A stretch of 7,129 nucleotides of DNA from Sphingomonadaceae bacterium. Its GTDB lineage: Bacteria; Pseudomonadota; Alphaproteobacteria; Sphingomonadales; Sphingomonadaceae. The translations under genes and the position numbers were made by a program. The stretch is from the NCBI GenBank assembly GCA_014380205.1, contig JACMKH010000396.1, forward strand, positions 1 through 7,129, given 5' to 3'. Under the pieces are notes generated by a model. The model had not been told where the DNA came from and ran no database searches. It saw nothing but the letters and a program-made list of their open reading frames with translations. Shown piece after piece: positions 1 through 5,593 of this stretch; within the stretch, counting starts at the first letter, position 1, and each line of letters begins with the position of its first letter.

Positions 1-1
1 C

Positions 2-727
2 GCGGTCGGCGCGGCCATGTGGATGGTGCGCCTGCCGCAGACCGCGGCGTGGGAGGCGGGCGAGGGCATCGGCAGGCTCGGCTTCGCCGTCGAGCGCGTC
101 GAGGTGCGCGGGCTCGAGCGGATGACCGAGCACCAGATCCACGAAGCCGCGCTCGCAGGCGATTCGCTCGCGATGACCAACATCGACCTCACCGACATCC
201 GCGCGCGCGTCGAGGCGATCGGCTGGGTGCGCTCGGCGCGCGTCTCGCGCCGGCTTCCCGACACGCTGGTGATCGCGATCGAGGAGCGCGCGCCCGTCGC
301 GATCTGGCAGCATCGCGGCGCGCTCACCTTGATCGACATCGAGGGCGAGCCGCTCGGCCCGATCGAGCTCGACGCGATGCCCGATCTGCCGCTGATCGTC
401 GGCCCCGGCGCCAACCGCCAGGTCGCCGCATATGTCGCGCTGATCGACGCCGCGCCCGCGCTGCGGCCGATGCTCGAAGGCGCGACCTGGATCGGGTCGC
501 GACGCTGGGACCTGCGCTTCCAGTCGGGCGAGGAGCTCGCGCTGCCCGAAGGCGACGAGGCGGCCGCGCGCGCGCTGGTCCGCTTTGCGCGGATGGATGG
601 AGTCACCGGGCTGTTGGGCGAGGGGTTCAACCGTTTCGACATGCGGCTGCCCGACCGGCTGGTCGTGCGCGTGCCACGCGAGCGCGCGCGCCGCGAGGCG
701 GGCGAGGACCCGAGCGAGAACATCTGA
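2..727 (+). CDS. ftsQ: Cell division protein FtsQ, 5'-truncated by the window edge
   Basis: FtsQ is a bitopic inner-membrane protein that works with FtsL and FtsB in the periplasm and links early and late divisome assembly. The reading frame is open from the first bases, so the cytoplasmic tail and transmembrane helix lie outside the window; the internal ATG at 17 is unlikely to be the true start. What remains (241 residues) begins with a POTRA-like segment, roughly residues 25-105 as seen here, including VERVEVRGLERM and the IGWVRSARVSRRLPDTLVI motif typical of FtsQ, followed by EERAPVAIW. The beta domain follows, with LTLIDIEGEPLG, then PLIVGPGAN, and a C-terminal FDMRLPDRLVVRVPRE strand region. 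It stops 19 bases before ftsA on the same strand, the usual ftsQ-ftsA-ftsZ order. Identification rests on motifs plus context and is firm; only the N-terminus is missing. Confidence 0.93.
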   Translation, partial: AVGAAMWMVRLPQTAAWEAGEGIGRLGFAVERVEVRGLERMTEHQIHEAALAGDSLAMTNIDLTDIRARVEAIGWVRSARVSRRLPDTLVIAIEERAPVAIWQHRGALTLIDIEGEPLGPIELDAMPDLPLIVGPGANRQVAAYVALIDAAPALRPMLEGATWIGSRRWDLRFQSGEELALPEGDEAAARALVRFARMDGVTGLLGEGFNRFDMRLPDRLVVRVPRERARREAGEDPSENI

Positions 728-746
728 ACAAGGGGGAAGGCCCAAC

Positions 747-2006
747 ATGGCGCAAGGCAAGAACGACGATCTGATCACCGTGCTCGATATCGGCACCTCG
801 AAGATTTGCGCGATGATCGCGCGCAACCCGGCCGACGGCGACCTCCAGGTGCTCGGCACCGGCCAGCGCGAGAGCAAGGGGGTGAGCCGCGGCTTCATCT
901 CGGACATCAAGCTCGCCGAGACCGCGATCCGCGGCGCGGTCGAGCAGGCCGAGCGGATCGCGGGGGTTGGCGTCGAGAGCGCTTGGGTCGGCTTTTCGGC
1001 GGGTGGGCTGGTCAGCAAGATCGTCAACATCGAAGCCGATCTCGGCGGCCACCGCATCGAGCAGGCGCATATCGACGACCTGCTCGCGGCGGGGCGGGAC
1101 GCGATCGATCCTGAGGGGCTCCACCTGCTCCACGCGCATCCGACGCTCTACACGCTCGACGGGCTCGAGGGTGTCAAGAACCCGCTCGGGCTTCACGCCG
1201 ATCAGCTCGGCGTCGACATCCACGCGGTGCTCGCCGAGCGCTCGCCGGTGCTCAACCTCGAATATTGCGTGGGCAGCGCGTATCTCCACGTCGAGCGCGT
1301 CGTCGCCGCGCCCGTCGCGACGGGGCTCGCCTGCCTCAGCGCCGAGGAGCGCGATCTCGGCGTCGCGCTGGTCGAGCTCGGCGCAGGGATCACCAACGTC
1401 TCGCTGTTCGCGGGCGGGATGCTCGTCGGCCTCACCTCGATCCCGCAGGGCGCAGCGGACATCACCGACGCGATCGCGACCCAGTTCGGGATGCGTCGCG
1501 CGCAGGCCGAGCGGCTCAAATGCGTCCACGGCTCGGCGATGACCAGCCCGCGCGACAATCATGAGATGCTCGAGGTCCCGTCCACGCCGGGCCAGGAGGC
1601 GGTCGATCCGCTCCGCGTGACGCGGGCGCAATTGAACGCGGTGATCCGCGAGCGGCTCGAGGAACTCGCCGCGCGGATCGCCGAGGCGCTCGACGCGATG
1701 GGCTTCACCGGGCCGGTCGGGCGGCAGGTCGTGCTCACCGGTGGCGGGGCCGAACTCAAGGGAATCGCCGATTTCGCGCAGGGCGTGCTCGGCCGTTCGG
1801 TGCGCGGCGGCAAGCCCGTCGCGCTCGCGGGGCTGCCCGAGGCGCATTCGAGCCCGGCGTTCGCGGCGCTCGCGGGTCTTGCGCGCTTCGCCGCCTCGGC
1901 GCCGCTCGACTTGAAGACGATGGTTTCGGCCGATCAACTTGTCCACAGGGTCGCCGGGGGAGGGCTGTGGACACGATTCAAGACCGCGTTCAAGAGCGAA
2001 TATTGA
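747..2006 (+). CDS. ftsA: Cell division protein FtsA (actin-like Z-ring membrane anchor)
   Basis: FtsA is an actin/Hsp70-fold ATPase on the inner face of the membrane. It binds the C-terminal peptide of FtsZ, tethers the Z ring and recruits later division proteins. The 419-residue product has the phosphate-1 loop DIGTSK (residues 14-19), the phosphate-2 motif VELGAGITN (209-217) and the adenosine motif TGGGAELKG (331-339). It ends in an amphipathic segment, GLWTRFKTAFKSEY (406-419), the expected membrane-targeting helix. The length is normal for the family. ATG 747 is chosen because AGGGGGAAGG (731-740) sits 6 bases upstream and family homology starts there; the frame is open further upstream (to 585), but that stretch overlaps ftsQ and does not look like FtsA. 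It is very probably co-transcribed with ftsQ. The last 80 bases also carry DnaA-box-like sequences (see separate entry). Confidence 0.96.
   Translation: MAQGKNDDLITVLDIGTSKICAMIARNPADGDLQVLGTGQRESKGVSRGFISDIKLAETAIRGAVEQAERIAGVGVESAWVGFSAGGLVSKIVNIEADLGGHRIEQAHIDDLLAAGRDAIDPEGLHLLHAHPTLYTLDGLEGVKNPLGLHADQLGVDIHAVLAERSPVLNLEYCVGSAYLHVERVVAAPVATGLACLSAEERDLGVALVELGAGITNVSLFAGGMLVGLTSIPQGAADITDAIATQFGMRRAQAERLKCVHGSAMTSPRDNHEMLEVPSTPGQEAVDPLRVTRAQLNAVIRERLEELAARIAEALDAMGFTGPVGRQVVLTGGGAELKGIADFAQGVLGRSVRGGKPVALAGLPEAHSSPAFAALAGLARFAASAPLDLKTMVSADQLVHRVAGGGLWTRFKTAFKSEY
1939..1974. promoter_or_regulatory. Inverted pair of DnaA-box-like 9-mers inside the ftsA 3' end
   Basis: TTGTCCACA (1939-1947) differs from the consensus TTATCCACA at one base. 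On the opposite strand GTGTCCACA (1974-1966) differs at two. Together they form a perfect 9-bp inverted repeat, TGTCCACAG / CTGTGGACA (1940-1948 and 1965-1973), with 16 bases between the arms. The region encodes FtsA residues 398-410 (LVHRVAGGGLWTR) and uses codons CTT, AGG, GGA, ACA and CGA, which stand out in a gene that prefers C/G-ending codons; this fits a constraint on the DNA sequence itself. A DnaA-binding role for ftsZ control is inferred; an RNA hairpin in the mRNA is an alternative. Confidence 0.4.
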
Positions 2007-2008
2007 TC

Positions 2009-2137
2009 ATGAGCCTGGCAGCAAAACCCAGCTTTATCCACGAGTCGCATCGCTTTTCGCTTGGCGAGCGACTCGCCTTGTGGTCTAGTGGCGTTAACCA
2101 AAAAATCAGTCGCGTCCTTTGCGAGGGGGAGACCTAG
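2009..2137 (+). CDS. Possible 42-residue ORF filling the ftsA-ftsZ gap (doubtful)
   Basis: An ATG two bases after the ftsA stop opens a 42-codon frame that ends in TAG two bases before the ftsZ ATG. The peptide starts [16 protein letters not shown] and ends in SRVLCEGET; it has no membrane segment, signal peptide or motif I recognise. The only Shine-Dalgarno-like sequence, AAGAG at 1992-1996, is weak and 12 bases away. About 64% of its codons end in G or C (27 of 42 by hand count), which looks clearly lower than in the flanking genes, so its base usage is that of intergenic DNA. The same bases carry the candidate ftsZ promoter. If translated it could couple ribosomes from ftsA to ftsZ, but chance is the likelier explanation. 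Confidence 0.18.
   Translation: MSLAAKPSFIHESHRFSLGERLALWSSGVNQKISRVLCEGET
2034..2042 (+). promoter_or_regulatory. Candidate DnaA box upstream of ftsZ
   Basis: TTATCCACG matches the DnaA-box consensus TTATCCACA at 8 of 9 positions. Its centre lies about 58 bases upstream of the start point implied by the candidate ftsZ promoter, a usual place for an activator. DnaA is known to activate ftsZ transcription in Caulobacter crescentus; transfer of that role to this organism is inference. Confidence 0.45.
2041..2077. repeat. Overlapping inverted repeats in the ftsZ upstream region
   Basis: CGAGTCGC (2041-2048) and GCGACTCG (2068-2075) are perfect 8-bp complements with a 19-base loop. The right arm overlaps a second perfect hairpin, GGCGAG / CTCGCC (2063-2068 and 2072-2077) with loop CGA. 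The two cannot form together. Each 8-bp arm contains a GANTC site (GAGTC 2042-2046; GACTC 2070-2074), the CcrM methylation target of many Alphaproteobacteria. It could act as DNA operator half-sites or, if transcribed from upstream, as alternative RNA structures in the ftsA-ftsZ mRNA. Confidence 0.45.
2061..2089 (+). promoter_or_regulatory. Candidate sigma-70-type promoter for ftsZ
   Basis: TTGGCG (2061-2066, 4 of 6 matches to TTGACA) and TCTAGT (2084-2089, 4 of 6 to TATAAT) are separated by exactly 17 bases, which predicts transcription starting near 2096 and a leader of about 44 bases. The spacer carries a GANTC site (2070-2074). The match is moderate and was found by eye, so the position is tentative; the long ftsA-ftsZ gap and dedicated ftsZ promoters in other Alphaproteobacteria support a promoter somewhere here. 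Confidence 0.35.
2093..2100 (+). promoter_or_regulatory. CtrA-type half-site GTTAACCA upstream of ftsZ
   Basis: TTAACC (2094-2099) matches the half-site recognised by the alphaproteobacterial cell-cycle regulator CtrA. It lies at the predicted transcription start, where binding would be expected to block the promoter; CtrA represses ftsZ in Caulobacter. The second half of the TTAA-N7-TTAA consensus is absent (ATCA instead), so this is at best a half-site. Runs of A follow it. Confidence 0.3.
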
Positions 2138-2139
2138 TC

Positions 2140-3810
2140 ATGAGCATCGAATTCACGCGTGGGATCGGGGGCGAGGAGCTACGTCCGCGGATCAGCGTCA
2201 TCGGCGTCGGCGGAGCGGGGGGCAACGCGATCGCCAACATGATCGAGGCCGAGGTCTCGGGGGTCGACTTCATCGTCGCCAACACCGACGCGCAATCGCT
2301 CAACGTGAGCCGCGCCGAGCGGCGCATCCAGCTGGGCCCGCGGATCACCGAGGGGCTCGGCGCGGGATCGCGGCCCGAGATCGGGCGCGCCGCCGCCGAG
2401 GAGACGCTCGACCAGATCGAGGAGGCGCTCGATGGCGCGCACATGTGCTTCCTCGCCGCCGGCATGGGCGGCGGCACGGGCACGGGCGCCGCACCCGTGA
2501 TCGCGCAAGCGGCTCGAAAGAAAGGCATTCTCACGGTCGGCGTGGTGACCAAGCCGTTCAGCTTCGAGGGCTCGCGCCGGATGAAATCGGCCGAGGCGGG
2601 GATCGCCGAGCTCCAGGAGCATGTCGACACGCTGATCGTCATTCCCAACCAGAACCTGTTCCTCATCGCCAACCCCGAGACCACCTTCAAGGAGGCCTTC
2701 AAGATGGCCGACGAGGTGCTCCAGCAGGGCGTGCGCGGGATCACCGATCTCATGGTGATGCCGGGCCTGATCAACCTCGACTTCGCCGACGTCCGCACGG
2801 TGATGGAGGAGATGGGCAAGGCAATGATGGGCACCGGCGAGGCCGAGGGCGACAATCGCGCCCGCGAGGCCGCCGAAAAGGCGATCGCCAACCCGCTGCT
2901 CGACGGCGTCAGCATGAAGGGCGCCAAGGGCGTGATCATCTCGATCACCGGCGGCGAGGACATGCGGCTAATGGAGGTCGACGAGGCCGCCAACCACATC
3001 AAGGAGCTCGTCGATCCCGACGCCAACATCATCTGGGGATCGGCGTTCAACAACGATCTCGAGGGGCGGTTGCGCGTCTCGGTGGTCGCGACCGGGATCG
3101 AGGCCGAGGCGCGCGCCGAGCCCGCGCCCGCGCGCGTCTTCGCCTTCCCCTCGGCGAGGCCGGTCGAGGAGCCCCAGATCATCGCGCCCGAGGCCGCCGA
3201 GCCCGAGCCCGAACCCGTCATCGAGGAGCCGATCGCCGAGACGCACGAGCCCGTGGACGAGATCGCGCCGGAGTCCCAGATCGAGCAACCCGCCGAGATC
3301 GCCGCCGAGGTGGACGAGGGGCCGATCGCGACGCTCGAGCCGCCCGAGATCGCGCTGGCGGCGCCCGAGCCCGAAGTCGAGATCACGGCGCCCGAGCCCG
3401 CGGCCAAGGTGTTCGACGACATCGGCATCTCGACTCCGCGCGAGACGCGCTTCACCGCGCGCCCGGCATTCACCGTGCGCAGCTACGGCGAGCAGCCGCG
3501 GACGATCACGGGCGATCCGGCCACGGGCCTCACGCCAGGCGCGCCACCACCCGAGCCGGCCGAACCGGACGAGCTGCTGCTCGACAGCGCATCGATGCTG
3601 ACCGAGCCCGAAGCTGCGCGCGCCAGCACGCGCAAGTGGCTTTCGCGCGAGCAGCCCGCCCCGCCCGCCGCCGAGAAGCCCCGCTCGGGCGGCACGCTGT
3701 TCGAGCGCATGTCGAGCATCGCGCGCGGCGCAGCCAAGGTCGAGGGCGAGGCCAAGGGGAGCGAGGAGCTCGACATCCCGCGCTTCCTCAACCGGCAGAA
3801 CAATCAATAG
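2140..3810 (+). CDS. ftsZ: Cell division protein FtsZ (tubulin-like GTPase)
   Basis: FtsZ polymerises with GTP at mid-cell to form the Z ring that directs septal wall synthesis. The 556-residue product has the nucleotide-binding GGAGGNA (24-30), the tubulin signature GGGTGTG (110-116), the catalytic T7 loop NLDFAD (212-217) with both acidic residues, and [16 protein letters not shown] (304-319) closing the globular domain. A linker of about 220 residues, rich in E, P and A, runs from about 320 to 543. The C-terminal peptide [13 protein letters not shown] (544-556) is the docking site for FtsA and other partners. It is far longer than E. coli FtsZ (383 residues); long linkers are usual in Alphaproteobacteria. 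ATG 2140 is preferred over an in-frame TTG at 2119 because GAGGGGGAGA (2123-2132) is a strong ribosome site 7 bases away and SIEF follows directly. It probably has its own promoter in the 133-base gap after ftsA. Confidence 0.97.
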   Translation: MSIEFTRGIGGEELRPRISVIGVGGAGGNAIANMIEAEVSGVDFIVANTDAQSLNVSRAERRIQLGPRITEGLGAGSRPEIGRAAAEETLDQIEEALDGAHMCFLAAGMGGGTGTGAAPVIAQAARKKGILTVGVVTKPFSFEGSRRMKSAEAGIAELQEHVDTLIVIPNQNLFLIANPETTFKEAFKMADEVLQQGVRGITDLMVMPGLINLDFADVRTVMEEMGKAMMGTGEAEGDNRAREAAEKAIANPLLDGVSMKGAKGVIISITGGEDMRLMEVDEAANHIKELVDPDANIIWGSAFNNDLEGRLRVSVVATGIEAEARAEPAPARVFAFPSARPVEEPQIIAPEAAEPEPEPVIEEPIAETHEPVDEIAPESQIEQPAEIAAEVDEGPIATLEPPEIALAAPEPEVEITAPEPAAKVFDDIGISTPRETRFTARPAFTVRSYGEQPRTITGDPATGLTPGAPPPEPAEPDELLLDSASMLTEPEAARASTRKWLSREQPAPPAAEKPRSGGTLFERMSSIARGAAKVEGEAKGSEELDIPRFLNRQNNQ

Positions 3811-3817
3811 TCAAATG

Positions 3818-3854
3818 ATCGCGTCCTCTCCGGCCTAGCCGGGAAGGACGCGGT
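3818..3854 (+). terminator. Strong hairpin after ftsZ, probable terminator without a T-run
   Basis: Eight bases after the ftsZ stop, ATCGCGTCCT (3818-3827) pairs with AGGACGCGGT (3845-3854), ten pairs with one G-U wobble. The stem continues past a two-base imperfection into CCGGC / GCCGG around a CTA loop. No T-run follows, so termination would be Rho-assisted or the stem may protect the ftsZ mRNA 3' end. The placement at the end of the dcw operon favours a transcript-end role. Confidence 0.5.
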
Positions 3855-3883
3855 GGCCTCTCGTGCCGGGGTCCGACTAACTT

Positions 3884-3899
3884 CGCCCTTTTCAGGGCG
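3884..3899. repeat. Short perfect hairpin CGCCCT / AGGGCG
   Basis: A 6-bp perfect stem (3884-3889 with 3894-3899) closes a four-base loop, TTTC. It lies midway between ftsZ and the RTX gene. No T-run follows on the + strand. Its function is unknown; it may be a secondary transcript-end structure or part of the RTX gene leader. Confidence 0.35.
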
Positions 3900-3934
3900 G
3901 TGATTTGCGTCTAGGTAGCAAACCGACTCAAGTC

Positions 3935-3994
3935 GCGGAAACTGAATCGTTTTCGCGGCGTTAGCCCATTTAAGCGCGACGCCTTCCCGCGAAA
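3935..3994 (+). promoter_or_regulatory. Leader of the RTX gene with competing inverted repeats
   Basis: Segment A, GCGGAAAC (3935-3942), can pair with segment B, GTTTTCGC (3949-3956): 8 pairs, one G-U, loop TGAATC. Most of B together with the next two bases, TTTCGCGG (3951-3958), is also perfectly complementary to segment C, CCGCGAAA (3987-3994). A-B and B-C pairing exclude each other. C lies 7 bases before the ribosome site AGAGGAG (4002-4008) of the RTX gene. As DNA, the B/C pair could instead be an operator with two half-sites. The surrounding 75 bases are visibly richer in A/T than the genes. I found no convincing -35/-10 pair here. Confidence 0.35.
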
Positions 3995-4016
3995 CGTGCG
4001 TAGAGGAGTGACGGAC

Positions 4017-5534
4017 ATGGCGGAATTCATCGGCACCCCGGGCGAGGACACGATCATCGGCACTAGCGACGACGACGTCATCACCGGCGGACTCGGCAAG
4101 GACAAGATTTTCGGCAACGCCGGCAACGACGTCGCCAACTACAATATCGCGACCGACGGGAACGACCGCGTCAATCTCGGGGATGGGCTGGACACGGTCA
4201 ACGTGACCGGCGCGGCCGGCCAGATCAGGCTGACGTTCACCAGCGCCGAGGTCGGCAATGGCCTCACCACCGATTCGGGAACGCTCGCCAACCAGGACGG
4301 GTTTCTCGCCGTGCGGATGCAGCTTGAGGACGGGCGTGGGGTCGCCAGCGGACCGATCAGTCGCTGGGACGATGAGGGCACCGAGTTCGTCGCGGCGGCG
4401 GGATCGACCTTCGAGGTGCGCGATCTCGTCTCGGGGGTTTCGCGGGGCACGCAGTTCAATGTCGTCCGGCTCGGCACGAGCGCGAGCGAGCTGATCAACG
4501 AGACCGGATCGACGGTCTCCTATTACATCAACGCTGGCATGGGGAACGATACGGTGCTCGGCTCGAACGTCGCCGACTTCCTCGTCGGCGGCGCCGGCGA
4601 CGACGATCTGCGCGGCCGCAATGGCAATGACAGCTTCATTGGCGGATCGGGCAACGACAAGATCGAAGGCGGGCAAGGCAACGACACCGCGATCCACAAT
4701 ATATCGACCGACGGCGCCGACTCGATCGTGCTCGACGACGCGGACTCGACCGACTTCGTGATCGTCAACGCCGCCGCGCCGGGCCAGGTGCGGCTGACCT
4801 TCACCAGCGCCGAGGTAGGCAACGACAGCAACAACGATTCGGGCACGCTCGCCAACCAGGACGGCGGGCTCGCCGTGCGCATGCAGGCCGAGGACGGCTC
4901 CGACGGGCTGACCGGTGACGTGACGCGCGTCGAGGACGAGAGCGTGCTGTTCCTCGCGGGCGCGGGCGTCACCTTCGACGTGCGCGATCTCGTCTCGGGG
5001 ACCGCGCGCGGCGACGCGTTCGCGGCAGTGCGGCTTGGCTCCTCGGGCGACGACGTGATCGACGTTACCCCCTTCCCGATCACCTATTACATCAACGGCG
5101 GCGGCGGGAACGATTCGATCACCGGAGCGGTCGCCGAGGACTTCCTCGTGGGCGGCGCCGGGGACGACACGCTGATCGGCGCGCAGGGCCGCGACAGCGC
5201 GATCGGCGGGCTCGGCAACGACCGCTTCGTGTTCCGCGAAGGCGACGTGACCGGCGACGTGGGCAACGGCAATGTCGACCGCATCCTCGACATGGCGACC
5301 GGCGACCTTATCGACCTGAGCGGGATCGACGCCGACACCGTCACGGCCGGCGATCAGGCGTTCAGCTTCGTCGGGACGGCCGAGTTCAGCGGCGTCGCGG
5401 GCGAGCTCAGATATGAGGTCGGCAGCGGGGGCCGCACCTCGGTCTTCGGCGATACCGACGGCGATTCGGTGGCCGATTTCCAGATCAGGCTCGACAACGG
5501 CTTCGTCGTAGCGTCGACCGATTTCGTGCTCTGA
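4017..5534 (+). CDS. RTX-type calcium-binding protein, likely secreted by a type I system
   Basis: The 505-residue product has no N-terminal signal peptide. It carries glycine/aspartate nonapeptide repeats of the GGxGxDxU type in three blocks: residues about 9-38 (GGLGKDKIF, GNAGND), 172-223 (GGAGDDDL, GGSGNDKIE, GGQGND) and 360-402 (GGAGDDTL, GGLGNDRFVF). Such repeats bind calcium and fold into a parallel beta roll outside the cell. The C-terminal 100 residues (VDRILDMATGDLIDLSGIDA, then GELRYEV, FGDTDGDSVADFQIRL, end DFVL) resemble the C-terminal domain of serralysin-type proteins and carry a type I secretion signal. No protease motif (HExxH) or other catalytic domain is seen, so it is a structural, adhesive or calcium-binding exoprotein; its function is unknown. 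Residues 36-402 are two copies of one module. ATG 4017 follows AGAGGAG by 8 bases; an in-frame GTG at 3996 has no comparable site. No transporter genes are in the window. Confidence 0.85.
   Translation: MAEFIGTPGEDTIIGTSDDDVITGGLGKDKIFGNAGNDVANYNIATDGNDRVNLGDGLDTVNVTGAAGQIRLTFTSAEVGNGLTTDSGTLANQDGFLAVRMQLEDGRGVASGPISRWDDEGTEFVAAAGSTFEVRDLVSGVSRGTQFNVVRLGTSASELINETGSTVSYYINAGMGNDTVLGSNVADFLVGGAGDDDLRGRNGNDSFIGGSGNDKIEGGQGNDTAIHNISTDGADSIVLDDADSTDFVIVNAAAPGQVRLTFTSAEVGNDSNNDSGTLANQDGGLAVRMQAEDGSDGLTGDVTRVEDESVLFLAGAGVTFDVRDLVSGTARGDAFAAVRLGSSGDDVIDVTPFPITYYINGGGGNDSITGAVAEDFLVGGAGDDTLIGAQGRDSAIGGLGNDRFVFREGDVTGDVGNGNVDRILDMATGDLIDLSGIDADTVTAGDQAFSFVGTAEFSGVAGELRYEVGSGGRTSVFGDTDGDSVADFQIRLDNGFVVASTDFVL
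4224..4658 (+). repeat. RTX protein internal module, copy 1 (core, residues 70-214)
   Basis: This stretch encodes a beta-rich segment (IRLTFTSAEVGN, DSGTLANQDG, LAVRMQ, VRDLVSG, YYIN) leading into an RTX block (DFLVGGAGDD). It aligns without gaps to copy 2 at a constant offset of 564 bases (188 codons). By hand count 87 of 145 residues are identical. The full copy probably begins at the GND of residue 36 (4122), where a three-codon difference shifts the offset to 555. Confidence 0.85.
4788..5222 (+). repeat. RTX protein internal module, copy 2 (core, residues 258-402)
   Basis: This is the second copy of the module (VRLTFTSAEVGN, DSGTLANQDG, VRDLVSG, YYINGGGGND, DFLVGGAGDD). The conserved blocks are also nearly identical at DNA level, for instance around 4794-4817 and 4980-4997. 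The central part (about residues 283-300) and the segment before YYIN have diverged. It runs directly into the C-terminal secretion region. Confidence 0.85.
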
Positions 5535-5554
5535 GCGAACCAAAGCAGGGTTTG

Positions 5555-5592
5555 AGGGCCCGTCGCGTTGGCGCGGCGGGCCCTTTCTTTTG
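5555..5592 (+). terminator. Rho-independent terminator of the RTX gene
   Basis: GGGCCCGTCGCG (5556-5567) pairs with CGCGGCGGGCCC (5572-5583), twelve pairs with one G-U, around the loop TTGG. It is followed by the T-rich tract TTTCTTTTG (5584-5592) and begins 21 bases after the RTX stop. The outer A-T pair 5555/5584 extends the stem. On the - strand, where the helicase gene ends at 5594, the same stem has no T-run, so it is strong in one direction only. Confidence 0.92.
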
Positions 5593-5593
5593 T

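Noticed and set aside
585..746. Upstream extension of the ftsA frame
   Set aside because: It lies inside ftsQ in another phase and encodes Arg/Cys-rich sequence unlike FtsA; ATG 747 has a good ribosome site.
627..1946. 439-codon open frame antisense to ftsA
   Set aside because: It is R/E/D/H-rich shadow sequence with no motif; long antisense frames are common at this GC content.
2094..2108. Full CtrA site TTAA-N7-TTAA before ftsZ
   Set aside because: The second half reads ATCA; only the TTAACC half-site is present.
2061..3818. 585-codon open frame on the + strand in another phase across ftsZ
   Set aside because: The translation is an arginine-rich low-complexity shadow, while the ftsZ frame carries every conserved motif.
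3905..3933. TTGCGT / TCAAGT as a promoter for the RTX gene
   Set aside because: The -10 matches only 3 of 6 consensus bases; no better pair was found in 3811-4016.
4060..5225. Regularly spaced short repeats as a possible CRISPR array
   Set aside because: The periodicity is the in-frame nonapeptide and module repeats of the RTX coding sequence, with no identical direct repeats and unique spacers.
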